NCBI GenBank assembly: GCA_030146405.1 | Contig: JASLBS010000039.1 | Span: forward strand, 1-37,581 | Length of the DNA: 37,581 nt | Source: Arthrobacter sp. | GTDB taxonomy: Bacteria > Actinomycetota > Actinomycetes > Actinomycetales > Micrococcaceae | Direction: 5' to 3' | Shown: positions 23,792 to 31,775 of the stretch, in pieces | Layout of the letters: every line of letters begins with the position of its first letter | How positions within the stretch are numbered: the first letter of the stretch is position 1 | Program-made: the position numbers and the translations under genes | The notes under the pieces: generated by a model | Databases searched by the model: none | What the model was told of the DNA's origin: nothing | Seen by the model: only the letters and a program-made list of their open reading frames with translations

Positions 23792-24766
23792 TCATCCTCC
23801 AGCCGGTCCCGGTGTGCGCTCCTCCACACGAAGCAGCGCATCGTCATAGCCGGACTCGCTGAGCGGGTAGAAGAACGCCCTGGGGACGATGTTCCGCCCG
23901 TTGTTCAGCAGATGAGCCATGAATTCTTCGACGGCCGCATTGTTCTCCAGCGCATCGACCGAGACGTACATGTACAGTTCACGTGCCAACGGGTAGGACC
24001 CTGTCAGCGCATTGTCCAGGCTCGGCGAGACTCCCTCCACGTCGACGGAGGTGATGGCGTTGCGGACATCCTCGTGTGCCGAGAGGTAGTTTCCGATGCC
24101 CATGAAAGCAAGGCTCATCGGGTCACTTGCGACCCACCCGAGCAACTCGTCGAGGTCGTCGCTGTATTCGTAGTCCTCACGAATCGCGCCCACCTCACCG
24201 TTGACCTCCTCCGTGAAGACCGCGTTGGTCCCCGAACCGGCGTCACGTCCGTACAGACCGATTTCTTCATCGGGCCATTCGGCGCGGACATCGGACCACG
24301 TGCTGACGTCGGAATCAGGAGCCCAGATCGCAGCCAGCTCCTCCAGGGAAAGATTCTGGACGTCCTGATTGTCACGGTGCCGGATGAGAGAAAGTGCGTC
24401 GTGGCCGATGGGCACCTCCACGTAGTCCACGCCGTTCTCCTCGCACATCGCCTGGAAGTCGACGTCAGCTTCCGGACCGGGAATCACCACTGAGGCATTG
24501 TTGATGTCGGAGCCACCACTGCAGAACGCCTCGAACCCTTCGACGGTGCCACTGGACTCGATGCGCGCAGCCACTCCGGCGTCACGGGCGGTAATGACAG
24601 CAATCGGTTCCACCGTCGCGGAGCCGGTGAGCTCGATCGCCTCCTCAGAGCTCCCCGCCGCGGCATCGGACCCGGCACAGGCGCCCAGTGCGAAAGCGCC
24701 CACCAACAGGAGGGAAAGCCCAGTTCCCGTCCGTCGTACGTTCGCCACCGCCGTCCTCACGGGCAC
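23792..24766 (-). CDS. Orphan PstS-like phosphate-binding lipoprotein
   Basis: A 324-residue exported lipoprotein with signal GLSLLLVGAFALGAC (lipobox LGAC, Cys about 30). PstS-family features follow: ELTGSATVEPI, SGTVEGFEAFCSGGSDINNA (the phosphate-loop region), IGHDALSLI, EELAAIWAPDSDVSTW and YGRDAGSGTNAVFTEEV with the Gly-Ser-Gly-Thr anion-binding turn. No PstC, PstA or PstB genes are in the window. A GTG start at 24766 is preferred because it follows the stop of the coiled-coil gene by one base (TGA-C-GTG) with GGTGGAG as ribosome-binding site; in-frame ATGs upstream would overlap that gene. Co-transcription with a Na+/Pi cotransporter suggests it delivers phosphate to it or senses phosphate; that is inference. 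Confidence 0.87.
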   Translation of the reverse strand: MPVRTAVANVRRTGTGLSLLLVGAFALGACAGSDAAAGSSEEAIELTGSATVEPIAVITARDAGVAARIESSGTVEGFEAFCSGGSDINNASVVIPGPEADVDFQAMCEENGVDYVEVPIGHDALSLIRHRDNQDVQNLSLEELAAIWAPDSDVSTWSDVRAEWPDEEIGLYGRDAGSGTNAVFTEEVNGEVGAIREDYEYSDDLDELLGWVASDPMSLAFMGIGNYLSAHEDVRNAITSVDVEGVSPSLDNALTGSYPLARELYMYVSVDALENNAAVEEFMAHLLNNGRNIVPRAFFYPLSESGYDDALLRVEERTPGPAGG

Positions 24767-24767
24767 G

Positions 24768-25103
24768 TCACTCCACCCCGCGACCGTGGTCATGAGCCTG
24801 ACCGCTCGACGGCTCCCCCCAGGGGGCGCCGGCTCGCTGCTCATCGATCGCGGATCGAAAGAACTCCCGCACCAACTGCCAGTTCACCTGTGCGCTCTCC
24901 AGGTGCTCGGAGAGCCGTCCGATCTCAGCGTGTTGCGCCAGCAGGTTCTCGGGTTCGGGCCGTTCTCGACGGCGGCGCACGAGCTCCGAGCGCAACCGTT
25001 CGATCCTCTCCTCTGCTTCCGCCAGCAGAACCTCGAGCTCCTCGTCGGTGCCCTGATTACCACGTGTGCGGCTCGAGCCGTCGTCGTACTCTCGTTGCGT
25101 CAT
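24768..25103 (-). CDS. Coiled-coil hypothetical protein
   Basis: A 111-residue, highly charged soluble protein. Residues about 20-85 (EELEVLLAEAEERIERLRSE, then LVRRRRERPEPENLLAQHAE and IGRLSEHLESAQ) form a strongly predicted coiled coil with a short Pro break. No signal peptide or enzyme motif is seen and no family is recognised. It sits between the Na+/Pi cotransporter (38 bases upstream) and the PstS-like gene (one base downstream) in an apparent operon, so an adaptor or regulatory role for the transporter is plausible but unproven. ATG 25103 is chosen; ATG 25151 is in frame but would overlap the cotransporter gene. Confidence 0.75.
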   Translation of the reverse strand: MTQREYDDGSSRTRGNQGTDEELEVLLAEAEERIERLRSELVRRRRERPEPENLLAQHAEIGRLSEHLESAQVNWQLVREFFRSAIDEQRAGAPWGEPSSGQAHDHGRGVE

Positions 25104-25141
25104 GAATCCGTGTTCTCCTGTCCGTGCCGAAGTGTCCTGCA

Positions 25142-26407
25142 TCAGATCCACACCGTCAGCGCGATGAGCACACCCGGAATGATCCCGAAGAGGCCGATGA
25201 TCCAGCCGAGTACGTAGAGTTTGTTCTTCGCGCCGAGGTCCCCGAGCCAGCGGGCACCGATGACGGGCAACGGCTTCAGGAAGGGAACGCCGAAGATCAC
25301 GATGGCGGCGAACGTGTTGTAGAAGAGGTGAACCGACGCGGCCGTCATCGCCGCGGTCGCCTCGATCCCACTGAAACCGAAAGCCGCGATCATGGCGGTC
25401 ATCGTGGTGCCGATATTCGCGCCGACAGTGAACGGATAGATCTGCCAGAGGGAGAACTTACCGGAGGCCGCCAAGGGCACTGCAAGAGCAGTCGTCGTCG
25501 AGGACGACTGGACCATGACGGTAATGACCAACCCGGATCCGATCCCGGAGAGAGGACCTCGTCCGATCGCGTTCTGGAAGATCTGCTCCGCACGACCCAC
25601 GAGCAGGGTCTTGAGCATGGTGGAGATGAACTTGATCACCAGCAGGATCAATGCAATCCCGACGACGATCATCATGATTCCGGCGACCACCTCGGGCAGC
25701 AACGCCGACAGCAGACCGCCGATCAGATCCGCCCCGGGGTCGGTCAACGCCGAGACGAGATCTCCGAACGCGGAGAAGACGACGGAGACGATCCCGCCGT
25801 CGGTTCCCGTTGTCAGGTCCGCAAACCAGGTACCGACCCGGGCCAACAGGCCGAACATCAGTTCCAGCGGCAGGAAGATGATGACCGCGAGCAGGTTGTA
25901 CATGTCGTGGACGGAAGCAGCAGAGAAAGCACGCCGGAACTGCTCCCGGTCCCCCGCTGCGCCGAGGGACACCAGGGTCGAGGTCATGGTGGTCCCGACA
26001 TTGGCACCCATCAGCAGGGGGACCGCGGTCTCCAACGGCAACCCCCCGGCGACGAGTCCCACCACGATGGCCGTCGTCGTCGACGACGACTGCGTCAACG
26101 CAGTGGCGAGGATGCCGACCACAAGGCCGACGAACGGGTTCGCCGCGAAACTGAAGAGTTCTGCTGCTTGATCACCGGTGGCTGCAGAGAATCCGTCCCC
26201 GATGAGACCGACCGCAGTGATCAGAAGGTAGACCGCGAGGACGACGGAGAGCCATTCCGCAGTCTTCTGCGCCCGCCCGGACAGAGGGAGTCTGGAGAGC
26301 GGTGACACCAGTGGGGCTTTGGAGTCGCTCTCTGCCTCGGGCTCGCCGGCGGTTCCTGCTGCCGTGGCACCGGCTGCCGAGAGTATCCCGGCTCTTTCCT
26401 GATTCAT
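25142..26407 (-). CDS. Na+/phosphate cotransporter (NptA/SLC34-like)
   Basis: A 421-residue membrane protein with two inverted-repeat halves, each carrying the QSSST signature that lines the substrate site in Na+/Pi-II transporters: ALTQSSSTTTAIVVG (about residue 105) and VMVQSSSTTTALAVP (about 300). GANVGTTMTSTLV and GANIGTTMTAMIA are the paired second motifs. About ten helices are visible and the N-terminal 45 residues are cytoplasmic. Unlike many bacterial relatives it has no C-terminal PhoU domain. It imports inorganic phosphate with sodium. It is first in an operon with the coiled-coil and PstS-like genes, and a PHO-box-like repeat lies about 95 bases upstream. Confidence 0.92.
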   Translation of the reverse strand: MNQERAGILSAAGATAAGTAGEPEAESDSKAPLVSPLSRLPLSGRAQKTAEWLSVVLAVYLLITAVGLIGDGFSAATGDQAAELFSFAANPFVGLVVGILATALTQSSSTTTAIVVGLVAGGLPLETAVPLLMGANVGTTMTSTLVSLGAAGDREQFRRAFSAASVHDMYNLLAVIIFLPLELMFGLLARVGTWFADLTTGTDGGIVSVVFSAFGDLVSALTDPGADLIGGLLSALLPEVVAGIMMIVVGIALILLVIKFISTMLKTLLVGRAEQIFQNAIGRGPLSGIGSGLVITVMVQSSSTTTALAVPLAASGKFSLWQIYPFTVGANIGTTMTAMIAAFGFSGIEATAAMTAASVHLFYNTFAAIVIFGVPFLKPLPVIGARWLGDLGAKNKLYVLGWIIGLFGIIPGVLIALTVWI

Positions 26408-26500
26408 TCGAGCGTCCGCCCTTCGACTGGATCTCTACGCCGTTCAGGTTTGCTGAGTCAGTAGCTGAGCACCCCGCCAGTGAATCAGGCACCGGAGAAG

Positions 26501-26522
26501 ACGCCGTTAACCGGCAGTGAAC
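26501..26522 (-). promoter_or_regulatory. Candidate PHO box upstream of the Na+/Pi cotransporter
   Basis: On the gene strand two adjacent 11-mers read GTTCACTGCCG and GTTAACGGCGT. Against the PHO-box unit core GTTCACC they match six and five of seven, in perfect 11-base register and the orientation of the cotransporter gene. It lies in the 208-base gap between cotransporter and glycosyltransferase, 94 bases before the ATG. No clear -10 was found between site and gene. Confidence 0.55.
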
Positions 26523-26615
26523 ACATGGTTCGCGCCCTCCCCCGCTCATCGGGGTCACAGGTATGCGGTGACAGTCCTTCATCTCTCGATTCACATCACA
26601 CGCCGCACAGCCTCC

Positions 26616-27668
26616 CTACCACTGCCGCAGCATCACCGCTGTTGTTCTCCCTCCGCGGCGTCGTTGGGAAAGTTGGTGCCTGCTGTCAGTGGATCCCGGC
26701 GTCCGTCGGTGAGCGAGAGCGGACCTGAGTTGGTGCTCGGAGTGCGCGGCGAGGGGCAGTCTTCCTCCGGCGTAGCGCACGCCGCCCTGCGCCCTGCTCA
26801 TCACGGCGAGCCAGCTGCAGACGGCCCGTTCGAGGAGCCAGACCGGCGCCCACAGCACGCCAGAACGGCCGAAGGCCAGCCGTCCGTTCCGTCGTCGTCG
26901 GCCCACCTCCGCCAGAGCTATGGCAACCAGCGACATTCCGGTGATGTGCCTGGGCGACGGCCGAACCAGCAGGACTGCCGGTAGCAGGCTGAGTTCGGCC
27001 ACGAGCCGGAAGGGCTGCGCGAAACTGTCGTAGGCCTGACGCACGCGTTGCTTCGCGAAGTGCCGCCAGGAACAAGGCGTCCGTGCCACGAAGAGATCAT
27101 CGGCACAGACCTCGACGCCGTTCACGGCATGCACCGTACGGATGAGTTCCAAGTTCTCGAAGAGAGCCTCGACGCTGTACCCGCCCGCCGCGAGGACGGT
27201 GCTCCGGCGGATACCGAGCGTTCCCGGATAGTCGGAACCGAAGGCCCGATTGAGCAGGATCCGGCCCGTGTCCCATCGGGCGTGCCACGGCAACGAACTG
27301 AAATAGTTCTGCGGTCGCACGAGGTCCGCACCGTCGAGGAGTACCAGGAGATGCTCCAGCTCGGATCGCCGATACCGTACGTCGTCGTCCGCGATGACAA
27401 CCAGCTCATGCCGTGCCATCCGCAACCCGGTCATGACCCCCTGCACCTTTCCGTTACCTCCCTCGCGCACAAGATCCGGATCGACCCGGAGGTGACGGAC
27501 CTCCGGGGGAAAGGCGCATGCATGCCGATCGAAGAACGGGTCGGCCGAGCCATCCACAACGGTGACATCGATCCACTGCGTGAGTTCCCGCAGATAACGG
27601 GCCAACTCGACCAGTGGCCCCTTGTCCGTCCATTTCAACGGCAGGATGTACTCGGCTGCGGATCGCAT
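26616..27668 (-). CDS. Family 2 glycosyltransferase
   Basis: A 350-residue GT2-type enzyme transferring sugar from a nucleotide donor. The GT-A fold is seen in DVTVVDGSADPFF, LRMARHELVVIADDDVRYRR (Asp-Asp-Asp metal motif, about residue 95), YPGTLGIRRSTVLAAGGYS and EVCADDLFVARTP with a late acidic pair. The order resembles ceramide-glucosyltransferase/HpnI-like GT2 proteins. One or two membrane-associated segments lie near residues 228-255. The C-terminal 40 residues are Arg/Ser-rich. Acceptor is unknown. The ribosome-binding site is modest (GAGGA, ten bases before ATG 27668). It is alone on its transcript as far as can be seen. Confidence 0.82.
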   Translation of the reverse strand: MRSAAEYILPLKWTDKGPLVELARYLRELTQWIDVTVVDGSADPFFDRHACAFPPEVRHLRVDPDLVREGGNGKVQGVMTGLRMARHELVVIADDDVRYRRSELEHLLVLLDGADLVRPQNYFSSLPWHARWDTGRILLNRAFGSDYPGTLGIRRSTVLAAGGYSVEALFENLELIRTVHAVNGVEVCADDLFVARTPCSWRHFAKQRVRQAYDSFAQPFRLVAELSLLPAVLLVRPSPRHITGMSLVAIALAEVGRRRRNGRLAFGRSGVLWAPVWLLERAVCSWLAVMSRAQGGVRYAGGRLPLAAHSEHQLRSALAHRRTPGSTDSRHQLSQRRRGGRTTAVMLRQW

Positions 27669-27829
27669 GGGAGAAATCCTCTTCGTGCCATGGGGCTTCC
27701 GGATCGAAGGCCCGCTTCCTCACCTTTCTAAGGCTGCTCGGGATGCGAACGGTAGAGACACCGAGAGTGCAATTACCAGTGGACAGCAGGATGAACAACG
27801 AGCCGTGTCGTCCGACAGCCATCCGTTGC

Positions 27830-28372
27830 CTACCAGGAATGCGGGGCGGGCTTACGCGTGCTGGGAAGGGCGGTGTCCTGGCGCCAGGTGTGGACCCACT
27901 CCGGAAGTACCAGGTCCGACGGCGGTGTTCCGAAGGCCGCGATGATCTCGTCGTTGCTCACCGGTCCCGAGGGGGAGACGAGGCGCGTGCCCACGTAGGC
28001 CCGCGCATAGATCTCACCGGCCACGACGGCCCGTTGCTCGAAGTAGATGGCGCGCTCGTCGAGGCCCGCGATGCGGGTCTCGATCGTGTAGCGCTGACCC
28101 AGTTGTAACGACCTGCGGAAAGTGATGGTCTCCCCGGCCGCCACCGGACTCCACTTCCTGCGGCGCATCTGCGCCCACACCCCGCTGCGGATCATGAGGT
28201 CGAAGCGGCCGAGGTCGAACACGGAGAGATACATCCCGTTGTTCATGTGGAGTGCGATGTCGATGTCCGTGGGCAGTACCCGCAAGGCCATGCTGCCGGG
28301 TCCCCACATACTGATCCTCGGGCGCCTACGCGAGATGAACAGCTGCAGCAAGGTGCGGAGGATCAGGTGCAT
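27830..28372 (-). CDS. Hotdog-fold thioesterase family protein
   Basis: A 180-residue 4HBT-like protein. TDIDIALHMNNGMYLSVFDL near residue 36 is the conserved motif with the His-Met-Asn-Asn turn of acyl-CoA thioesterases, followed by ETITFRRSLQLGQRYTIETR and FEQRAVVAGEIYARAYVG. Such enzymes hydrolyse acyl-CoA thioesters, and the chain-length preference is unknown. Some relatives are anchored by an N-terminal hydrophobic helix, and MHLILRTLLQLFISRRRP could serve so. TAATAT at 28379-28384 is six bases from the ATG, consistent with a leaderless message. An inverted repeat overlapping that element suggests repression. It is divergent from the MDR oxidoreductase. Confidence 0.87.
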   Translation of the reverse strand: MHLILRTLLQLFISRRRPRISMWGPGSMALRVLPTDIDIALHMNNGMYLSVFDLGRFDLMIRSGVWAQMRRRKWSPVAAGETITFRRSLQLGQRYTIETRIAGLDERAIYFEQRAVVAGEIYARAYVGTRLVSPSGPVSNDEIIAAFGTPPSDLVLPEWVHTWRQDTALPSTRKPAPHSW

Positions 28373-28378
28373 GAGGTC

Positions 28379-28384
28379 ATATTA
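28379..28384 (-). promoter_or_regulatory. -10 element of the thioesterase gene
   Basis: TAATAT fits TANNNT and stands six bases before the thioesterase ATG with no ribosome-binding site between, implying a leaderless transcript. It overlaps the adjacent operator-like palindrome by three bases. Confidence 0.5.
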
Positions 28385-28395
28385 CCCACCAGTAA
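28382..28395. promoter_or_regulatory. Operator-like inverted repeat
   Basis: TTAC and GTAA half-sites flank a six-base centre (gene strand TTACTGGTGGGTAA). Placement over the thioesterase -10 is right for a repressor, and it also lies between the two divergent genes. The half-site form resembles TetR-type operators of acyl-CoA metabolism, but no regulator gene is adjacent. Confidence 0.4.
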
Positions 28396-28508
28396 CATCG
28401 GCGGCCGCAGATCGCCCGGTCGAGTACCTTCTCGAGGGTCCTCCGGGAAATGATTGGCTTCCGCCCGGGGTTACGCCCGAACGAAGTACTTTCAACCAAG
28501 GAGCAGTC

Positions 28509-29510
28509 ATGACCACCAGCACACAGATCCAACTCGTTGCACGACCGGTTGGAGCACCTACGAAGGACAACTTCGCGTCCGTGAGCGTGGACCTGCCGGA
28601 TCTCGGCCCGGGCGAGGTCCGCGTCCGCAACGAATTCGTCTCCGTCGATCCCTACATGCGTGGGCGGATGAACGATTCGAAGTCCTATGTTCCGCCCTTC
28701 GGACTCCATGAGACCATGACCGGCGGCGCGGTGGGCAGGGTCGTCGAGTCGAACAGTGACAGCCTGTCCGTGGGCACCGCAGTTCTCCACAACTACGGCT
28801 GGCGGGATGTGGCCCAGGGCCCCGCGGAGCAGTTCTCACCCGTGCCGGAGACCGACCTGTCCCTGTCCGTGTTCCTCGGAGCGGCGGGGATGACCGGCCT
28901 CACGGCCTACGCGGGCCTCAAGCGGGCAGCCGCGCTGGCCGAAGGTGACGTCGTGTTCATCTCCGGTGCTGCGGGCGCCGTCGGGTCCATCGCGGGCCAG
29001 ATCGCACGCAAGCTGGGCGCCTCTCGCGTGATCGGCTCGGCCGGTTCCGCGAAGAAGGTGGCCCTGCTCACGGACCGGTTCGGGTACGACGAAGCGTTCA
29101 ACTACAAGGACGCCCCCGTGCGGGAGCAATTGCGCACCGCCGCCCCCGAGGGAATCGACGTCTACTTCGACAACGTGGGCGGAGATCACCTCGAGGCAGC
29201 TCTCGACCGGCTGAACACCCACGGCCGGGCGGCGCTGTGCGGTGCCATCTCCCAGTACAACAGCACGGAGCGCTCCCCAGGCCCGGACAACATGTCGAAC
29301 ATCGTCACGCGGTCGCTGAAGCTCCAGGGGTTCATCGTGGGCCAGTACCAGGACCTGCAGTCGGAGTTCACGGAGCAGATGACCCAGTGGCTCGCCGATG
29401 GCACCGTGGTGTTCGACGAGACCGTGGTGGACGGGATCGACAACGCCGCCGGCGCCTTCCTCGACATGATGGACGGTGCGAACACGGGAAAGATGCTGGT
29501 TCGCATCTGA
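28509..29510 (+). CDS. NADP-dependent MDR-superfamily oxidoreductase (CurA/prostaglandin-reductase-like)
   Basis: A 333-residue zinc-independent medium-chain reductase. The N-terminal catalytic domain includes PGEVRVRNEFVSVDPYMRGR and GGAVGRVVES. The nucleotide fold has LGAAGMTGLTAYAGL, VFISGAAGAVGSIAGQIARK and ASRVIGSAGSAKK. VDVYFDNVGG-like IDVYFDNVGGDHLEAAL and the late QGFIVGQY are typical of leukotriene/prostaglandin reductase and CurA relatives, which reduce conjugated enones with NADPH. No zinc-binding cysteines are seen. ATG 28509 has AAGGAG at good spacing; an open frame upstream has no similarity. The natural substrate is unknown. Confidence 0.92.
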   Translation: MTTSTQIQLVARPVGAPTKDNFASVSVDLPDLGPGEVRVRNEFVSVDPYMRGRMNDSKSYVPPFGLHETMTGGAVGRVVESNSDSLSVGTAVLHNYGWRDVAQGPAEQFSPVPETDLSLSVFLGAAGMTGLTAYAGLKRAAALAEGDVVFISGAAGAVGSIAGQIARKLGASRVIGSAGSAKKVALLTDRFGYDEAFNYKDAPVREQLRTAAPEGIDVYFDNVGGDHLEAALDRLNTHGRAALCGAISQYNSTERSPGPDNMSNIVTRSLKLQGFIVGQYQDLQSEFTEQMTQWLADGTVVFDETVVDGIDNAAGAFLDMMDGANTGKMLVRI

Positions 29511-29560
29511 TCGTCACCGGGTATCGCGGCCGGGCAGTACCCGGCTGCGATACTGGGAAG

Positions 29561-30022
29561 ATGACGGCGTCCTTCACCTGCACCACCACCGCGCAGTTGG
29601 ATCAGGCCGAACTCTTCCACCGCTCCCTGGACATCGATGCGCACACGGACTCCATGCGGTTCTCACGCGAACGGGCCGTGGCCGGCGTGACGAGCGGGGT
29701 GATCGGCCTGGGACAGCAGGTCACCTGGCGGGCCTGGCACTTCGGGATCCCGATCCGCATGACGAGCATCATCACCGAGTTGGACGCCCCGCACCGGTTC
29801 GTCGACGAACAGCTGCGCGGCCCCTTCAATGCCTTCCGGCACGTGCACGAGTTCTCGTCGTCGCGCGGGTCCACCACCATGGTGGACAGAATCGAGTTCA
29901 CGGCTCCCTTCGGGGTACTTGGGGTAGCGGTGGAGCGCTGTCTGCTCCGCCCGTACCTCCGTCACCTCATCAGGGTGCGCAATCGATTCCTCACATCCGG
30001 CGGGACACGCCAGGGCGACTAG
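29561..30022 (+). CDS. SRPBCC-family (START/cyclase-like) protein
   Basis: A 153-residue SRPBCC fold protein: AQLDQAELFHRSLDIDAHTD at the start, IGLGQQVTWRAWHFGIPIRM (the characteristic central strands), FVDEQLRGPFNAFRHVHEF and VDRIEFTAPFGVLGVAVERC, ending in a long C-terminal helix. These proteins hold hydrophobic ligands in a deep pocket; ligand and role are unknown. GATACT six bases before ATG 29561 and no well-spaced ribosome-binding site allow a leaderless start. Its TAG stop overlaps the opposing gene's TAG stop in the four bases CTAG. Confidence 0.85.
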   Translation: MTASFTCTTTAQLDQAELFHRSLDIDAHTDSMRFSRERAVAGVTSGVIGLGQQVTWRAWHFGIPIRMTSIITELDAPHRFVDEQLRGPFNAFRHVHEFSSSRGSTTMVDRIEFTAPFGVLGVAVERCLLRPYLRHLIRVRNRFLTSGGTRQGD

Positions 30023-30651
30023 TTGTCCGCTGCCGTCCGCAGCGACTCCTCGAGCCTCCGCCGCTGGTCCGCCGGTAGCAGGGCCCTGTACTGCGGGAAC
30101 TCGGCCAGGAACGCCCGGACGCGCGGGCAGTACGGCACCACCGCGACACGACGCCGGTGCGTGTCGAGCAGGACCTGGCGGATGAGCGCCGCTTCCACGT
30201 CGACGGCGTCGAAGCGGGGATCCACCACGGCCTGGATCAGCACCGCGTACGAGCCCTTCATCTCGTACTTGACGTGACCCATCATGATTCCGTCACTGAA
30301 GAGCTCGAAACGGGAGAACAGCGAGTTGTCACGGAACCCGGCCCGCGCCTTCACCGGAGCAGTCCTCGCCTCGGCCTGCATCTCGCGCTGCTCGATCTCC
30401 TCGACCAGCAGTTCGTAGCGATGCAGGGCGTCCAGGGGTGGGAAATCCCGGTCGAGGTGCCGGTACGTCTGGTTGCAGAGAACCCGGAGCTGCCGGGTCG
30501 AGACAGTAGAGAGGTCCTCGGGGAAGTCCACGTCCTGGGTGCGAGCAACGGGCGGCTGCGCAACCTTCGGATCGGCGCCCCATCCGAATTGCTCCGGCTC
30601 ATCGGACTGCACGCTGTGGGGAAGGTACTCGACGAAAGAAGAAGTTTCCAT
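30019..30651 (-). CDS. GNAT-like N-acetyltransferase (YidJ type) with N-terminal extension
   Basis: A 210-residue protein. Residues about 115-205 match the small GNAT-like fold of PF14542: GHVKYEMKGSYAVLIQAVVD, ALIRQVLLDTHRRRVAVVPY and CPRVRAFLAEFPQYRALLP, including the conserved PyCp motif before the acceptor loop. The normal family is about 90-100 residues, so the first 110 residues are an addition; they include a helical part (LSTVSTRQLRVLCNQTYRHL). The acceptor substrate is unknown. ATG 30651 has GGAG seven bases upstream and is preferred over the GTG at 30663. The stop overlaps the SRPBCC gene's stop. Confidence 0.8.
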   Translation of the reverse strand: METSSFVEYLPHSVQSDEPEQFGWGADPKVAQPPVARTQDVDFPEDLSTVSTRQLRVLCNQTYRHLDRDFPPLDALHRYELLVEEIEQREMQAEARTAPVKARAGFRDNSLFSRFELFSDGIMMGHVKYEMKGSYAVLIQAVVDPRFDAVDVEAALIRQVLLDTHRRRVAVVPYCPRVRAFLAEFPQYRALLPADQRRRLEESLRTAADN

Positions 30652-30729
30652 GATCAGCTCCACGATGGTGGTTTGACGGCCCGCTGCTAGGCCATGTCCA
30701 CACTATAGGCGCGCATCGACTCGATGGGA

Positions 30730-30750
30730 AATTAAGCAGGCTTACTAATT
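30730..30750. promoter_or_regulatory. Quasi-palindromic AT-rich site
   Basis: AATTA (30730-30734) and TAATT (30746-30750) flank a centre with AAGC and GCTT-like elements in an otherwise GC-rich region. It lies between the divergent acetyltransferase and aldo/keto reductase genes and may be a regulator site or a promoter core. Binding protein unknown. Confidence 0.3.
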
Positions 30751-30854
30751 CTCGGCGGAGGGAAGATGCGCTTGCCCCTCCGGCTGCAGGTTGACGCAGC
30801 GGTGGCACTCGGGAAAGGCTTGACCGGTCAACGACCCTTCGAGCAGGAGCCACC

Positions 30855-31682
30855 ATGGCACTCGCACCCACCGTCCAATTGCGCAGTGGCGCACGCCTCC
30901 CCCTCCTCGGCCTCGGCACCTGGCCGCTGAACGACGACGAAGCGGCGGAGACGGTGGCCCTCGCCCTCGAGACCGGGTACCGGCTCGTCGATACGGCAGA
31001 GAACTACCGCAACGAGAAAGGGGTGGGTGAGGGCATCCGCCGGGCCGGTGTGCCGCGCGAGGAGCTCTTCGTCACCACCAAGTTCAACCGCGAGCACCAC
31101 AGTCGCGACGGCGTCCTGCGCGCGTTCGAAGCCAGCACCAAGCTGCTCGGGCTCGAGTTCATCGACCTCCTCCTGGTCCACTGGCCCAACCCGGACCAGG
31201 GCCGCCAGGTGGAAGCGGTGCAGGGCATCGCGGACCTCCTGGAGCAGGGGTTGGTGCGGGCCGTGGGAACGTCCAACTACAAGCCCGCCCATCTCCAGCA
31301 GGTCATCGACGCCGGGATAGTGCCGGACGTCAACCAGATCCAGCTCGACCCGCAGCGGCCCCGGATCGAGGATCGCGCCTTCCACGACGAACACGGCATC
31401 GTGACCGAGTCCTGGAGCCCGCTGGGTCAGGGTGGCACACTGCTGGCGGACCCTACGGTCCTCGCGATCGCCGAGGACCACGGCAGGACCGCCGCCCAGG
31501 TGGTGCTCCGCTGGCATGTGCAGCAGGGGCTCGTGGCGATCCCGAAGTCCTCGAACCCTGAGCGGCTTGCCCAGAACCTCGATGTCTTCAGCTTCGAGCT
31601 GTCCGCGGCCGAGCTCGCCAGTCTCTACACGCTGGACACCGGTGAGGCGGAGATCGCCGATTCGGACGAGTTCGGTCACTGA
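30855..31682 (+). CDS. Aldo/keto reductase (2,5-diketo-D-gluconate reductase-like)
   Basis: A 275-residue NADPH-dependent reductase of carbonyl compounds. The catalytic tetrad is visible: Asp and Tyr in LVDTAENYRNEKGVG (about residues 45-52), Lys in ELFVTTKFN (about 76) and His in FIDLLLVHWPNPDQGR (about 107). LVAIPKSSNPERLAQNLDVF is the coenzyme 2'-phosphate binding motif. The substrate is not predictable. AGGAG ahead of ATG 30855 is a good ribosome-binding site. It is convergent with the PNPOx-like gene, with a small hairpin between. Confidence 0.93.
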   Translation: MALAPTVQLRSGARLPLLGLGTWPLNDDEAAETVALALETGYRLVDTAENYRNEKGVGEGIRRAGVPREELFVTTKFNREHHSRDGVLRAFEASTKLLGLEFIDLLLVHWPNPDQGRQVEAVQGIADLLEQGLVRAVGTSNYKPAHLQQVIDAGIVPDVNQIQLDPQRPRIEDRAFHDEHGIVTESWSPLGQGGTLLADPTVLAIAEDHGRTAAQVVLRWHVQQGLVAIPKSSNPERLAQNLDVFSFELSAAELASLYTLDTGEAEIADSDEFGH

Positions 31683-31689
31683 TCCGGCC

Positions 31690-31707
31690 ACGCCGGCTCC
31701 CCGGCGT
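31690..31707. terminator. Hairpin between convergent genes
   Basis: ACGCCGG (31690-31696) pairs with CCGGCGT (31701-31707) around a four-base loop, eight bases after the aldo/keto reductase stop. A second GC-rich imperfect stem lies near 31733-31757. There is no T-run. Confidence 0.5.
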
Positions 31708-31775
31708 CCTGCTGGACACCCCCGGGTCCGGCCCGCGCTCAATGGGAGCGGGCGGGGCCCTCAGGTCAGGTTCGG

